The notes under the pieces: generated by a model | Told to the model about the DNA's origin: nothing | What the model saw: the letters and a program-made list of their open reading frames with translations, nothing else | Database searches by the model: none | Source of the DNA: Pseudomonas asiatica | GTDB taxonomy: Bacteria > Pseudomonadota > Gammaproteobacteria > Pseudomonadales > Pseudomonadaceae | Reading direction: 5' to 3' | Assembly (NCBI RefSeq): GCF_040214835.1 | Contig: NZ_CP157874.1 | Span: forward strand, 1,492,001-1,556,000 | Length of the DNA: 64,000 bases | In this document: piece after piece, positions 43,191 through 52,072 of the stretch | How positions within the stretch are numbered: position 1 is the first letter of the stretch | How the letters are laid out: each line of letters begins with the position of its first letter | Program-made: the position numbers and the translations under genes

Positions 43191-43760
43191 ATGAAAACTG
43201 GTAAAGAACTGAAACCCGGTACCGTCCTGCGGATCGACAACGACCCGTGGCTGGTTCAAAAAGCTGAGTTCACCAAGTCGGGCCGTAACAGCGCGATCAT
43301 GAAGACCAAGCTGAAGAACCTGCTGACCGGCTACAAGACCGAAACCGTCTACGGTGCAGACGACAAGCTGGACGACGTGATCCTGGATCGCAAAGAAGCG
43401 ACCCTGTCGTTCATCAACGGTGACGAATACACCTTCATGGACACCACCGACTACACCATGTACGAACTGAACGCCGAGGACATCGAAGCCGTTCTGCCGT
43501 ACATCGAAGAAGGCATGGAAGACGTCTGCGAAGCCGTGTTCTTCGAAGGCCGCCTGGTATCGGTTGAACTGCCGACCACCATCAGCCGCCAGGTTGTCTA
43601 CACCGAGAACGCTGCACGCGGCGACACCTCGGGCAAGGTGATGAAGCCTGCCAAGCTGAAGAACGGTACCGAGATCTCGGTTGCCGACTTCATCCAGATC
43701 GACGAGTGGATCGATATCGACACTCGCGACAACAGCTTCAAAGGCCGTTCCAAGAAGTAA
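43191..43760 (+). CDS. efp: Translation elongation factor P
   Basis: 189 residues, three OB/SH3-like domains: KOW-like (1-64), and two OB folds (65-128, 129-189). It rescues ribosomes stalled at consecutive prolines. The modified residue is R32 in TKSGRNSA (Arg rather than Lys), which fits modification by the neighbouring EarP instead of PoxA/EpmA. A possible -10 TATGAT spans the earP stop (43138-43143), so efp may also have its own promoter. Terminator follows at 43778. Confidence 0.98.
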   Translation: MKTGKELKPGTVLRIDNDPWLVQKAEFTKSGRNSAIMKTKLKNLLTGYKTETVYGADDKLDDVILDRKEATLSFINGDEYTFMDTTDYTMYELNAEDIEAVLPYIEEGMEDVCEAVFFEGRLVSVELPTTISRQVVYTENAARGDTSGKVMKPAKLKNGTEISVADFIQIDEWIDIDTRDNSFKGRSKK

Positions 43761-43777
43761 TCCTTCCTGTGAAACGC

Positions 43778-43806
43778 AAAAAACCCGGCCTTGGCCGGGT
43801 TTTTTG
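43778..43806 (+). terminator. Intrinsic terminator of efp
   Basis: AAAACCCGGCC-TT-GGCCGGGTTTT, followed by TT: a long GC stem with A/T flanks. Confidence 0.95.
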
Positions 43807-43847
43807 TGCCTGCGATTCCTGCAGATCTCGATGCGTGCTCTTGCTTT

Positions 43848-43964
43848 TGTGGGAGCGGCCTTGTGTCGCGAAAGGGCCGCAAAGCGGCCCCGGCAATATT
43901 AAGGTGTACCCGAGATTCCGGGGCCGCTTCGCGCCCCATCGCGACGCAAGGCCGCTCCCACAGC
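43848..43964. repeat. REPIN, type B, with one imperfect inner hairpin
   Basis: Left arm's inner hairpin GGGCCGC/GCGGCCC is perfect. The right one (GGGGCCGC...GCGCCCC) is imperfect, so this arm may be decaying. It ends 2 bp from the ohr stop. Confidence 0.9.
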
Positions 43965-43965
43965 C

Positions 43966-44394
<429 letters not shown>

Positions 44395-44459
44395 CTTGAG
44401 CCTCGCTAATGTGCTGTGCGCTCCCCGTCTGGAGGAGGGCGCGGGTTGGTGTGGGATTT

Positions 44460-44488
44460 AAATTAGCGCGCAATTAGTTAGTGCGCAA
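44460..44488 (-). promoter_or_regulatory. ohr promoter with overlapping OhrR-type repeats
   Basis: On the minus strand -35 TTGCGC (44488-44483), 17-bp spacer, -10 TAATTT (44465-44460). The element TTGCGCACTAA is directly repeated as TTGCGCGCTAA across the spacer, so a bound regulator would cover both promoter boxes. Confidence 0.7.
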
Positions 44489-44535
44489 GATAAATCGTCA
44501 CCGCTCATCCGAACGGCCATTGCACAGCATAGCTG

Positions 44536-44991
44536 TCAGAGGGTTTTCTGCAGGTTCTCGCGCAGCGCCAGCAGGTCGGCCTGCAGCTGTTGCAACTGTT
44601 CCAGGCTGCGCCCGCTGGCCTTGAGGATGCACTGCGGCACTTCTTTGGCCTGCTGCTGCAAGGCGCGGCCCTTGTCGGTCAGCTGCACCAGTACCACCCG
44701 TTCGTCCTCGCGGCTGCGGTTGCGCTGCAGCAGGCCTTCGCTTTCCAGGCGCTTGAGCAGCGGCGTCAGCGAGCCGGGGTCGGTGAGCAGGTGCTGGCTG
44801 ATCTCGCCTACGGTCAGGCCGTCGTGCTCCCACAGCACGAGCATGGCCAGGTACTGCGGGTAGGTCAGGCCCAGGGCCTGCAGCAGCGGTTTGTAGACCT
44901 TGGTCATCAGCAACGAGGTGGAGTGCAGGGCGAAACAGACCTGGTTGTCCAGCAGCAGCTCGTCACAGGAGGCTTGGGTGTTGGCGTTCAT
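44536..44991 (-). CDS. ohrR: Organic-peroxide-sensing MarR family repressor OhrR
   Basis: 151 residues, a MarR winged helix (HTH about residues 55-95, LTVGEISQHLLTDPGSLTPLLKRLESEGLL). The peroxide-sensing C19 (DNQVCFALH) is present, and C121 is at the place of the resolving Cys of two-Cys OhrR. C9 is probably incidental. It represses ohr until its Cys is oxidised. SD AAGGACCTGC precedes the ATG. Confidence 0.95.
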   Translation of the reverse strand: MNANTQASCDELLLDNQVCFALHSTSLLMTKVYKPLLQALGLTYPQYLAMLVLWEHDGLTVGEISQHLLTDPGSLTPLLKRLESEGLLQRNRSREDERVVLVQLTDKGRALQQQAKEVPQCILKASGRSLEQLQQLQADLLALRENLQKTL

Positions 44992-45049
44992 GCAGGTCCT
45001 TGAAGGTAATCAATGGGAAAGTCTGGCACGCGGATCGTAAGTGCGCGCT

Positions 45050-46003
45050 TTATTCGCGCAGTTCACTGCGCAAGGCCAGGTCCCAGGGTGGAATCGGGCT
45101 GAAGCGGCTCTTGAGAAATTCGAGCAGCAAACGACTGCGAGAGTTCGTTTCATGTTCCAGGCGAAGCGCGTAGATACCGCTGGTTTCCGCTTGAGGCAAG
45201 CCACCGTCGCAAAACAAAGGTATCAGCTCGCCACGTAGCAGGTATTCACTGATCAGCCAAGTGGGCAGGTGGGCTATGCCTAAACCGGCGAGGGCGCCGA
45301 ACAGCAGGGTTTCGGCGTTGTTGGCGGCCATGCGCATGCGTGAGGGGCGGTACAGGCGGGTTTGCCCGGCCACGTTGAAACGCCAGGCGAATGGCGGCGC
45401 CAGGCCGTCCCAGTCCAGGCCGTCGTGCCCGGGCAGTTCGCTGGGGCAGGTGGGCATGCCGCGGCTGGCCAGGTAAGCCGGGCTGGCGCAGGCGATGCGC
45501 ACCATGTAGGCCAATGGCGTGGCGACCAGCCGGGTGTCGGCCAGGGGGCCGGCGCGCAGCACCAGGTCGACCTCGCCCAGGTGGCTGCCATGCAGGTCGA
45601 CGAAGCTGTCGATCAGGCGCAGTTGCACATCAAGGCCCGGGTAGGCGACCAGGAAATCGGCGATGGCCGGGGCCAGGTGGCGGCGGCCGAATGCGGCGGG
45701 GGCGTCGATGCGGATCAGGCCTTCGGGGGCATTGCTCAGCGACACCGCTTCGGCGCGGGCCAGGCGCAGCTCCTCGATGATGCGCCTGGCCCGTTCGGCA
45801 AAGGCGTTGCCGGCAGGTGTGGCACGCACGGCGTGGGTGCTGCGGGTGAACAGGCGGCTGCCCACGGCGCTTTCCAGGTTGTCGATGCGCCGGGCCACGG
45901 CGGACGGGGTCAGCGGGTGGCGGCGGGCGGCGGCAGAAAAACTGCCGGTTTCCAGCACATCGAGGAACAGGCTTAGCTGGTCGGTCAGGGTATCGGGGCT
46001 CAT
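45050..46003 (-). CDS. LysR family transcriptional regulator
   Basis: 317 residues. N-terminal HTH (LSLFLDVLETGSFSAAARRHPLTPSAVARRIDNLESAVGSRLFTR, residues ~9-55) and LysR effector domain (~90-295). The start MSPDTLTDQL was chosen to fit the family. It is divergent from a TauE/SafE gene across 114 bp with an 11+11 bp dyad at 46024-46056, so it probably controls that exporter and itself. Confidence 0.93.
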   Translation of the reverse strand: MSPDTLTDQLSLFLDVLETGSFSAAARRHPLTPSAVARRIDNLESAVGSRLFTRSTHAVRATPAGNAFAERARRIIEELRLARAEAVSLSNAPEGLIRIDAPAAFGRRHLAPAIADFLVAYPGLDVQLRLIDSFVDLHGSHLGEVDLVLRAGPLADTRLVATPLAYMVRIACASPAYLASRGMPTCPSELPGHDGLDWDGLAPPFAWRFNVAGQTRLYRPSRMRMAANNAETLLFGALAGLGIAHLPTWLISEYLLRGELIPLFCDGGLPQAETSGIYALRLEHETNSRSRLLLEFLKSRFSPIPPWDLALRSELRE

Positions 46004-46023
46004 GGCTGCCTTGCTTTTGCGAA

Positions 46024-46056
46024 AAACGCACAGCCATTGTGCGCTGCTGTGCGTTT
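46024..46056. promoter_or_regulatory. LysR-type operator between LysR and TauE/SafE genes
   Basis: AAACGCACAGC-N11-GCTGTGCGTTT, perfect 11-bp arms, starts 22 bp apart, centre 46040. It is 21 bp from the LysR ATG and 61 bp from the exporter ATG. Confidence 0.7.
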
Positions 46057-46117
46057 CCCCGCCAGCCCGCAATCGTTAGCATGCTCGCATTATGTGTAAA
46101 GGCGGATGAGGCCCCTG

Positions 46118-46867
46118 ATGATCGAGTGGTTGTTGTATATCGTGCTGGGCGCAGCCCTGGGGACCATGGGTGGCCTGTTCGGCATTGGCGGCGGGCTGAT
46201 CGCGATTCCGGCGCTGGGCGTGCTGTTCGGCCTGGACCAGCAACTGGCGCAAGGCACGGCGCTGGTGATGGTAGTGCCCAATGTGCTGCTGGCGCTGTGG
46301 CGTTATCACCAGCGTAACCGCATCGAGCTGCGCCATGCGGTGCCGTTGTCGCTGTGCAGTTTCGTGTTCGCCTGGTTGGGGTCGATCTGGGCGGTGGGGC
46401 TGGATGCGCAATCCATGCGCCTGGGCTTTGTCGGCTTCCTGGTGGCCCTGGCGGTGTGGAACGTGGCGCGGATGTTCATGAAGGTAACGCCGCCCAGCGC
46501 CGAGTTGCGCTATGCCTGGCCGTGGCTGGGTGTGCTGGGCAGCTTTGCCGGCACCATGGGCGGCTTGTTCGGGGTGGGTGGGGCCGTGGTGGCCACGCCG
46601 ATCCTGACCAGTGTGTTCGGTACCACCCAGGTGGTGGCGCAGGGGCTGTCGCTGGCGCTGGCGGCGCCGAGTACCTTGGTAACCCTGGTGACCTATGGGG
46701 TGCACCACAGTGTTGACTGGGGGGTGGGGGTTCCATTGGCGATGGGCGGCCTGCTGAGTATCAGCTGGGGTGTGAAATTGGCCCATGCATTGCCGGAGAA
46801 GGTGTTGCGGGCAATGTTCTGTGTGTTTCTGGTGGGGTGTGCGGTGATGCTCGGGTTCGAGCTTTGA
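46118..46867 (+). CDS. TauE/SafE-family membrane transporter
   Basis: 249 residues, about 8 helices. Two copies of the family signature: GTMGGLFGIGGGLIAIPALG near the N-terminus and GTMGGLFGVGGAVVATPIL near residue 145. Such proteins export sulfite/sulfonates or similar organic anions. The start ATG at 46118 has GAGG six bases upstream; the ATG at 46106 is possible but its AAAGG is too close. Likely regulated by the divergent LysR. Confidence 0.9.
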   Translation: MIEWLLYIVLGAALGTMGGLFGIGGGLIAIPALGVLFGLDQQLAQGTALVMVVPNVLLALWRYHQRNRIELRHAVPLSLCSFVFAWLGSIWAVGLDAQSMRLGFVGFLVALAVWNVARMFMKVTPPSAELRYAWPWLGVLGSFAGTMGGLFGVGGAVVATPILTSVFGTTQVVAQGLSLALAAPSTLVTLVTYGVHHSVDWGVGVPLAMGGLLSISWGVKLAHALPEKVLRAMFCVFLVGCAVMLGFEL

Positions 46868-46872
46868 GATTT

Positions 46873-46976
46873 TGGGGCCGCTTTGCGGCCCATCGCGACA
46901 CAAGGCCGCTCCTACAGGGGATCGCGTGCCCTTGTAGGAGCGGCCTTGTGTCGCGATGGGCTGCGCAGCAGCCCCG
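46873..46976. repeat. REPIN, type B
   Basis: Inner hairpins GGGCCGC/GCGGCCC (left) and GGGCTGC/GCAGCCC (right). It fills the convergent gap, 2 bp from the LysR stop. Confidence 0.92.
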
Positions 46977-46978
46977 GC

Positions 46979-47830
46979 TCACTTGAAACCTTCGACAATG
47001 TAGTCGGCCATGCAATCGGTGATCGGCGAAGGGTTCTGGGTACTGCGCACCAGCATCACATTGGCCACCGGCAACTGCGGCAACCCTTCGCTTTCGCCCA
47101 GAATGCGGATATTCCCGCCGATCAGGCTCTGCAACTGTGCGGTCACCGCCAACCCAGCGGTGACGATGGCGAAGATCGCTGCCAGGCTCGGGCTGGTATA
47201 GGCGATGCGGTAGTCGATGCCCTGGGCCTCCAGGGCATTGCAGGTCCAGGCCCGGCAGAAGCAGTCGGTGTTGAACAAGGCTACCGGCATGGGGCGTTGC
47301 TCCTGCGGGCAGAAGCCTTCCGCGGCGGCCCAGACCAGGCGTTCCTGGCGCAGCAGCTGGCCAATCTCGTTGCCCGGCTCACGGGTGACGATGGTCAGGT
47401 CCAGGTCCTGGCGCAGCATCAGTTGTTTGGAGGAGTCGCAATGCACCTCCACCTGCACCAGCGGGTAGGCTTGGGCAAAGCTCGACAGGATGGTCGGCAG
47501 GAAACGCATGGCATAGTCGTCCGGCGTACCGATGCGTACGATCCCCACCATGTGCGGCATGCGCAGGGTGTTGAACACTTCCCCATGCAACTTGAGGATG
47601 CGCCGCGCATAGCCGAGCAGCACCTGGCCTTCGGCAGTCAACCGCACCTGGCGGCCGTCGCGCTCGAACAGCTGGCGCTGCAAAATGTCTTCTTCCAGGC
47701 GTTTCATCTGCATGCTCACCGCCGACTGGGTGCGGTTGACCACCTCGCCGGCGCGGGTGAAGCCGCCCTGCTCGGCGATGGCCACGAAGGTGCGCAGTAC
47801 GTCCGCATCGAGGCTCTGGTACTGGGACAT
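46979..47830 (-). CDS. LysR family transcriptional regulator
   Basis: 283 residues, a little shorter than usual. N-terminal HTH (VLRTFVAIAEQGGFTRAGEVVNRTQSAVSMQMKRLEEDILQRQLFERDG) followed by an effector domain. The start MSQYQSLDADVL is behind GGAGATTG. It is divergent from a DUF1127 gene across 96 bp, a pairing common for LysR regulators. Several ORFs upstream in frame are not convincing. Confidence 0.92.
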   Translation of the reverse strand: MSQYQSLDADVLRTFVAIAEQGGFTRAGEVVNRTQSAVSMQMKRLEEDILQRQLFERDGRQVRLTAEGQVLLGYARRILKLHGEVFNTLRMPHMVGIVRIGTPDDYAMRFLPTILSSFAQAYPLVQVEVHCDSSKQLMLRQDLDLTIVTREPGNEIGQLLRQERLVWAAAEGFCPQEQRPMPVALFNTDCFCRAWTCNALEAQGIDYRIAYTSPSLAAIFAIVTAGLAVTAQLQSLIGGNIRILGESEGLPQLPVANVMLVRSTQNPSPITDCMADYIVEGFK

Positions 47831-47926
47831 TGCATCAATCTCCGAGATGCATGGCATCAGAAACATTCGTTGGATTGATCTTATGCCTGGCAGGAGACTG
47901 GAGCCATCAACACGGAGGGCTTCACG

Positions 47927-48145
47927 ATGAAAGGTCATGTCAGCAGCATCCAGCAACCTGTCTTTTCCCTGAACCACCTGTGGCATGCCGCCCTGCAGCG
48001 CCCGGCGCGCTGGCTGCAGCTGTACCGCCAGCGCCAGGAACTGGCCAGCCTGAGTGATGCGACCCTGCACGACCTGGGGTTGAGCCGGGCGGATATCCAG
48101 CAGGAGGCCGAGCGGCATTTCTGGGATGACCCGCTGCGGAAATAG
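47927..48145 (+). CDS. DUF1127 domain protein
   Basis: 72 residues. The C-terminal YjiS-like segment RPARWLQLYRQRQELASLSDATLHDLGLSRADIQQEAERHFWDDP is the DUF1127 pattern (R-x5-R-x-L-x-x-L-x-D-x-x-L-x-D-I-G/L). Proteins of this type help phosphate, oxidative-stress or RNA-related responses, but this one is not assigned. SD ACGGAGGG precedes the ATG. It is divergent from a LysR gene. Confidence 0.9.
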   Translation: MKGHVSSIQQPVFSLNHLWHAALQRPARWLQLYRQRQELASLSDATLHDLGLSRADIQQEAERHFWDDPLRK

Positions 48146-48163
48146 GCTAAGTTTGTCGGTGGA

Positions 48164-48270
48164 ACCACTGGCCTCTTCGCGGGTGAACCCGCTCCCACAG
48201 GAACTCCACATTCCCCCGAGACCAGTGGGATCCCTGTGGGAGCGGGTTCACCCGCGAAAGGGCCGGAACA
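48164..48270. repeat. REPIN, type A (GTGAAC variant)
   Basis: Both arms carry GTGAAC/GTTCAC. It ends 21 bp before the TTG start of ycaQ. Confidence 0.93.
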
Positions 48271-48291
48271 GACACTACAAGGAGTTCAGGC

Positions 48292-49512
48292 TTGCCCCTC
48301 AAGCTGTCCATCAATCAGGCCCGCCGCCTGGCCCTTTCTGCCCAAGGTTTCGGCAAGCAGCCGGAATCGGCGCCGTCCCTGCCAGCACTCAAGCGCATGC
48401 TGCAACGCCTGGGCGTGTTGCAGATCGATTCGGTCAACGCCCTGGTCCGCTCCCACTACCTGCCGCTGTTCTCCCGGCTGGGCAACTACTCGCCTGCCAC
48501 CCTCGACCAGCTCGCCTGGGGCAGTGGCCGCCAGCGCCTGTTGTTCGAGTACTGGGGCCATGAAGCCTCATTGCTGCCGCTGAGCCTGTACCCACTGCTG
48601 CGCTGGCGCATGGCCCATGCCGCCGATGGCCGTGGCATCTATCGCCAGCTCGCGCAGTTTGGCCGTGAACGCCAGGATGTGATCGCCCGGGTACTGGCAG
48701 CGGTCCGCGAACAGGGCGCCCTTGGCGCGGGCAGCCTGTCCACCCGCGAGGAGCGGGCTGGCCCCTGGTGGGACTGGAGCGAGGAAAAGCACGCACTGGA
48801 GTGGCTGTTCGCCGCAGGGGAGGTGACGGTCGCTGGCCGGCGCGGCTTCGAGCGGCTCTACGATGTACCGGAAAAGGTCCTGCCGAGGTCGATCCTCGAC
48901 CAGCCACTGCCCAGCGAGACCGAGGCGCATCAGGGCTTGATGCTGCACGCCGCCACCGCCCTGGGCGTAGCCACCGAGCGCGACCTGCGCGACTACTTCC
49001 GCCTGGACCCGGGGCAGGGCAAAGCGGCACTGGCCGAACTGGTGGCTGATGGCCGCCTGCAAGCGGTCGAGGTGCAGGGTTGGAAGCAGCTTGCCTACTG
49101 CGCCGGCGTGCCGCGTATCCCCCGGCGCATCCAAGCCAGCGCGTTGTTGTCGCCGTTCGATTCACTGGTCTGGGAACGCAACCGTACCGAGCGCTTGTTC
49201 GACTTCCGCTACCGCCTGGAAATCTACACCCCGGCGCACAAGCGGGTGTACGGCTACTACGTGCTGCCGTTCCTGTACCGCGAACGCATCGCCGCGCGCG
49301 TGGACCTGCGCGCCGAGCGCGCCCAGGAGCAACTGGCAGTGCACGCCGTGCATGTCGAGGAAGCCGGCCTTGACGAAGAGGGTTACCAGGCCTTGGCCGG
49401 CAACCTGCTGCGCCTGGCCAGCTGGCTGGGGCTGGAGAAGGTGCAACTGAACTGCCCGCGTACCGAGGGCAGCCAGTTGCGCCAGGCGTTGCTCAGCGCC
49501 GCACTTGCTTGA
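48292..49512 (+). CDS. ycaQ: DNA glycosylase of the AlkZ/YcaQ (interstrand crosslink) family
   Basis: 406 residues, three winged-helix domains. It has the Q44-I-D46 motif (LQIDSVN) of YcaQ/AlkX glycosylases, [14 protein letters not shown], and [28 protein letters not shown]. These enzymes unhook nitrogen-mustard and similar interstrand crosslinks. It starts with TTG, seven bases after AAGGAG, a rare start with a strong ribosome site. Its last 20 bp overlap the 3' end of the convergent DAHP synthase gene. Confidence 0.93.
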   Translation: MPLKLSINQARRLALSAQGFGKQPESAPSLPALKRMLQRLGVLQIDSVNALVRSHYLPLFSRLGNYSPATLDQLAWGSGRQRLLFEYWGHEASLLPLSLYPLLRWRMAHAADGRGIYRQLAQFGRERQDVIARVLAAVREQGALGAGSLSTREERAGPWWDWSEEKHALEWLFAAGEVTVAGRRGFERLYDVPEKVLPRSILDQPLPSETEAHQGLMLHAATALGVATERDLRDYFRLDPGQGKAALAELVADGRLQAVEVQGWKQLAYCAGVPRIPRRIQASALLSPFDSLVWERNRTERLFDFRYRLEIYTPAHKRVYGYYVLPFLYRERIAARVDLRAERAQEQLAVHAVHVEEAGLDEEGYQALAGNLLRLASWLGLEKVQLNCPRTEGSQLRQALLSAALA

Positions 49513-50839
49513 GGGTTTCGGCAATCAGGAACGCCAGCTCCAGGGATTGGTCGGCATTCATCCGCGGGTCGCAGTGGGTGTGATAGCGGTCGGACAGCGC
49601 ATCCTCGGTGATCGGCCGGGCGCCGCCGATGCATTCGGTGACGTTCTGCCCGGTCATCTCGATGTGGATGCCGCCGGCATGGCTGCCCTCGGCCTGGTGC
49701 ACCTGGAAGAACTGCTTCACCTCATCCAGGATCTGCGCAAAGTCGCGGGTCTTGTAGCCACTGCTGGCCTTGATGGTATTGCCATGCATCGGGTCGGAGC
49801 TCCACAGCACCTTGCGCCCTTCGCGCTCGACCGTGCGGATCAGCCCCGGCAGGTGGTCGCCGACCTTGCCGGCCCCCATGCGCACGATCAGGTTCAGGCG
49901 CCCGGGGTCGTTGGCCGGGTTCAGCGTGTCGATCAGGCGGATCAGTTCTTCGGGGTTCATGCTCGGGCCAACCTTGACCCCGATCGGGTTGTGCACGCCG
50001 CGCAGGAACTCCACATGGGCACCGTCCAGCTGGCGGGTGCGGTCGCCGATCCACAGCATGTGCGCCGAGCAGTCGTAGTAGTCGCCGGTCAGGCTGTCCT
50101 GGCGCACGAAGGCTTCTTCATAGTTCAGCAGCAGTGCTTCGTGGGCGGTGAAGAAGCTGGTTTCGCGCAGCTGCGGCGCGCTGTCCAGGCCGCAGGCGCG
50201 CATGAATGCCAGGGTTTCGTCGATGCGGTTGGCCAGCTGGTGGTACTTGTCGGCCAGCGCCGAGTTGGCGATGAAGTCCAGGTTCCACTTGTGCACCTGG
50301 TGCAGGTCGGCAAACCCGCCCTGGGCGAAGGCGCGCAGCAGGTTGAGGCTGGCAGTGGCCTGGTGGTAGGCCTGCAGCAGGCGCTCCGGGTCGGGGATGC
50401 GGCTTTTTGCGTCGAAGCCGATGCCGTTGACGATGTCGCCACGGTAGGCGGGCAGGGTGATGTCGCCGATGGTTTCATCGCCCGATGAGCGCGGTTTGGC
50501 GAACTGCCCGGCCATGCGCCCGACCTTGACCACCGGGCAGCCGGCGGCGAAGGTCATGACGATGGCCATTTGCAGCAGCACTTTGAAGGTGTCGCGGATT
50601 TTCGCCGCCGAGAACTCGGCGAAGCTCTCGGCGCAGTCGCCACCCTGCAGCAGGAAGGCGCGGCCTTCGGTGACCTCGGCGAACTGCCGGCGCAGCTCGC
50701 GCGCCTCGCCCGCGAACACCAGCGGCGGGTAGCTGGCCAGGGTCTGTTCGACCTTCAGCAGGTGCGCGGCATCGGGGTAGGTCGGTTGCTGCTGGATCGG
50801 CAGGGCGCGCCAGCTGTCGGGGCTCCACGGTTGGTTCAT
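49493..50839 (-). CDS. 3-deoxy-7-phosphoheptulonate synthase, class II
   Basis: First shikimate-pathway step: PEP + erythrose 4-phosphate to DAHP. 448 residues, the class II (plant/Mycobacterium-like) length. Key segments: [50 protein letters not shown]. The start [15 protein letters not shown] is behind a weak site. Class II enzymes are often less sensitive to amino acid feedback. It overlaps the convergent ycaQ by 20 bp. Confidence 0.95.
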   Translation of the reverse strand: MNQPWSPDSWRALPIQQQPTYPDAAHLLKVEQTLASYPPLVFAGEARELRRQFAEVTEGRAFLLQGGDCAESFAEFSAAKIRDTFKVLLQMAIVMTFAAGCPVVKVGRMAGQFAKPRSSGDETIGDITLPAYRGDIVNGIGFDAKSRIPDPERLLQAYHQATASLNLLRAFAQGGFADLHQVHKWNLDFIANSALADKYHQLANRIDETLAFMRACGLDSAPQLRETSFFTAHEALLLNYEEAFVRQDSLTGDYYDCSAHMLWIGDRTRQLDGAHVEFLRGVHNPIGVKVGPSMNPEELIRLIDTLNPANDPGRLNLIVRMGAGKVGDHLPGLIRTVEREGRKVLWSSDPMHGNTIKASSGYKTRDFAQILDEVKQFFQVHQAEGSHAGGIHIEMTGQNVTECIGGARPITEDALSDRYHTHCDPRMNADQSLELAFLIAETLKQVRR

Positions 50840-50955
50840 CTCGGGCTCGGTCTTGTCGGTTGTAGGCTTTGGGCCATGGTAACAGTTGGCGCTGCGCTTG
50901 TTGCATCGAGGGTGTTGACGGACAATGCGCGTTTTTGCGCGGGTGGGTGGTGAGC

Positions 50956-51711
50956 ATGGCGGCAGAACGGGAAGAGCGGCTACTGGCACGGGTGGAGGAC
51001 GCCTTTGGCGTCATCAGCGTGTATGAAGTCGACGACTACCGCTTTCTGGAATTCGGCGATGCGATCGAGCAGAGCTGCGTGTTCACGGCCGACCCCAGCT
51101 GGCTGGAGTACGACTATACCCGCGCCATGCTGGTGGGGGCGCTGTGCCACGAGCAGCCGGAGAGCGCGCTGTTTCTCGGCCTGGGTGCCGGCACGCTGAC
51201 CCAGGCCTGCATGAAATTCCTGCCGCTGGACGACATCGAGGCCATCGAACTGCGCCCGGACGTACCGCGCCTGGCCATGGAGTACCTGGGCCTTGACGAC
51301 GACCCGCGGCTGTATGTACGCATCGGCGATGCCCTGGAGCTGTTGCCCACGGCGGAGAAGGCCGACCTGCTGTTCGTCGACCTTTACACCGACCATGGGC
51401 CGGGGGTGGGCCACCTGGCGTGGAACTTCCTGGAGAACTGCCAGCAGCAGCTGAACCCGGGTGGTTGGCTGGTGATCAACCAGTGGGCCACCGACGACGG
51501 CAAGCCGCTGGGCGCGGCGTTGCTGCGCGGGTTGTACCACCGGCATTACTGGGAGCTGCCGGTGAAGGAGGGCAATGTGATCCTGCTGGTGCCGGCGGAC
51601 CTGGAGCAGACGCTGGACCTGGATGCTCTGAAAGCCCGGGCCGAGGCGCTGGCGCCGCGCCTGGGGTACAGCCTCGAGGGGCTGATCCGCGAGATTCGGC
51701 CGGCTACCTGA
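50956..51711 (+). CDS. Spermidine-synthase-like methyltransferase-fold protein
   Basis: 251 residues. Rossmann fold with the SAM/decarboxylated-SAM-type GLGAGT at 75-80 and acidic E98. It lacks the typical full polyamine-binding set of SpeE, so another transferase role is possible. The start ATG at 50956 follows GTGGTGAGC; a GTG six bases earlier is possible. It ends 3 bp before a collapsed REPIN. Confidence 0.88.
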   Translation: MAAEREERLLARVEDAFGVISVYEVDDYRFLEFGDAIEQSCVFTADPSWLEYDYTRAMLVGALCHEQPESALFLGLGAGTLTQACMKFLPLDDIEAIELRPDVPRLAMEYLGLDDDPRLYVRIGDALELLPTAEKADLLFVDLYTDHGPGVGHLAWNFLENCQQQLNPGGWLVINQWATDDGKPLGAALLRGLYHRHYWELPVKEGNVILLVPADLEQTLDLDALKARAEALAPRLGYSLEGLIREIRPAT

Positions 51712-51713
51712 GT

Positions 51714-51745
51714 TGGCTTCTTCGCGGGCGTGCCCGCGAATCAGG
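51714..51745. repeat. Collapsed REPIN (single palindromic hairpin)
   Basis: Carries the same 20-nt palindrome TTCGCGGGCGTGCCCGCGAA as at 13805-13824, again just after a stop codon, with no T-run. Confidence 0.8.
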
Positions 51746-51850
51746 CGACGCGGTATCGCAGACAGGAATCGTTTCAGCCGCACATTGCTGATGGCCCGAC
51801 ACTGGCCAGGCACCCTGAAAATATTCCTCACGTCTGCGCACGATTTCGGG

Positions 51851-52072
51851 TATAGTACGCGCCGGTCTTTTAGCGGACCGCAAAATCAGGTGGTGCAAAC
51901 CCTCCGAGTCCAGCTTCGGCTGCACGTCCGCTAGGCGGACTTTCCCACGTTTTCTTTTTCAATCGTTTTCGCAAATCCCCGCCGCCAAAGCTGCCTGGGT
52001 GACCTGTCGGTCTTTCATGGCTTGTGCAGCTTTGGAGCATGGGTCTTTGCGGATGCACCTAGAGGCAGACCC
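51851..52072 (+). promoter_or_regulatory. Promoter and ~210-nt structured leader of deaD
   Basis: -10 TATAGT at 51851-51856. The leader shows CGGTC/GACCG (51863-51867/51876-51880), a CAGC-TTCG-GCTG tetraloop hairpin (51911-51922), and GTCCGC-TAG-GCGGAC (51926-51940) followed by a T-rich run. AGCGGAC (51872-51878) can instead pair with GTCCGCT (51926-51932), which excludes both flanking hairpins. Just before the ATG, GGGTCT (52040-52045) pairs with AGACCC (52067-52072), with the AGAGGC ribosome site in the loop. Confidence 0.6.

Noticed and set aside
46979..48211. Longer N-terminus for the LysR gene (410 codons)
   Set aside because: The extension crosses the divergent DUF1127 gene and a REPIN; the ATG at 47830 has a good ribosome site and starts the HTH domain.
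51714..51745. Intrinsic terminator of the spermidine-synthase-like gene
   Set aside because: The hairpin is strong but has no T-run; it is identical to the REP-derived palindrome at 13805.
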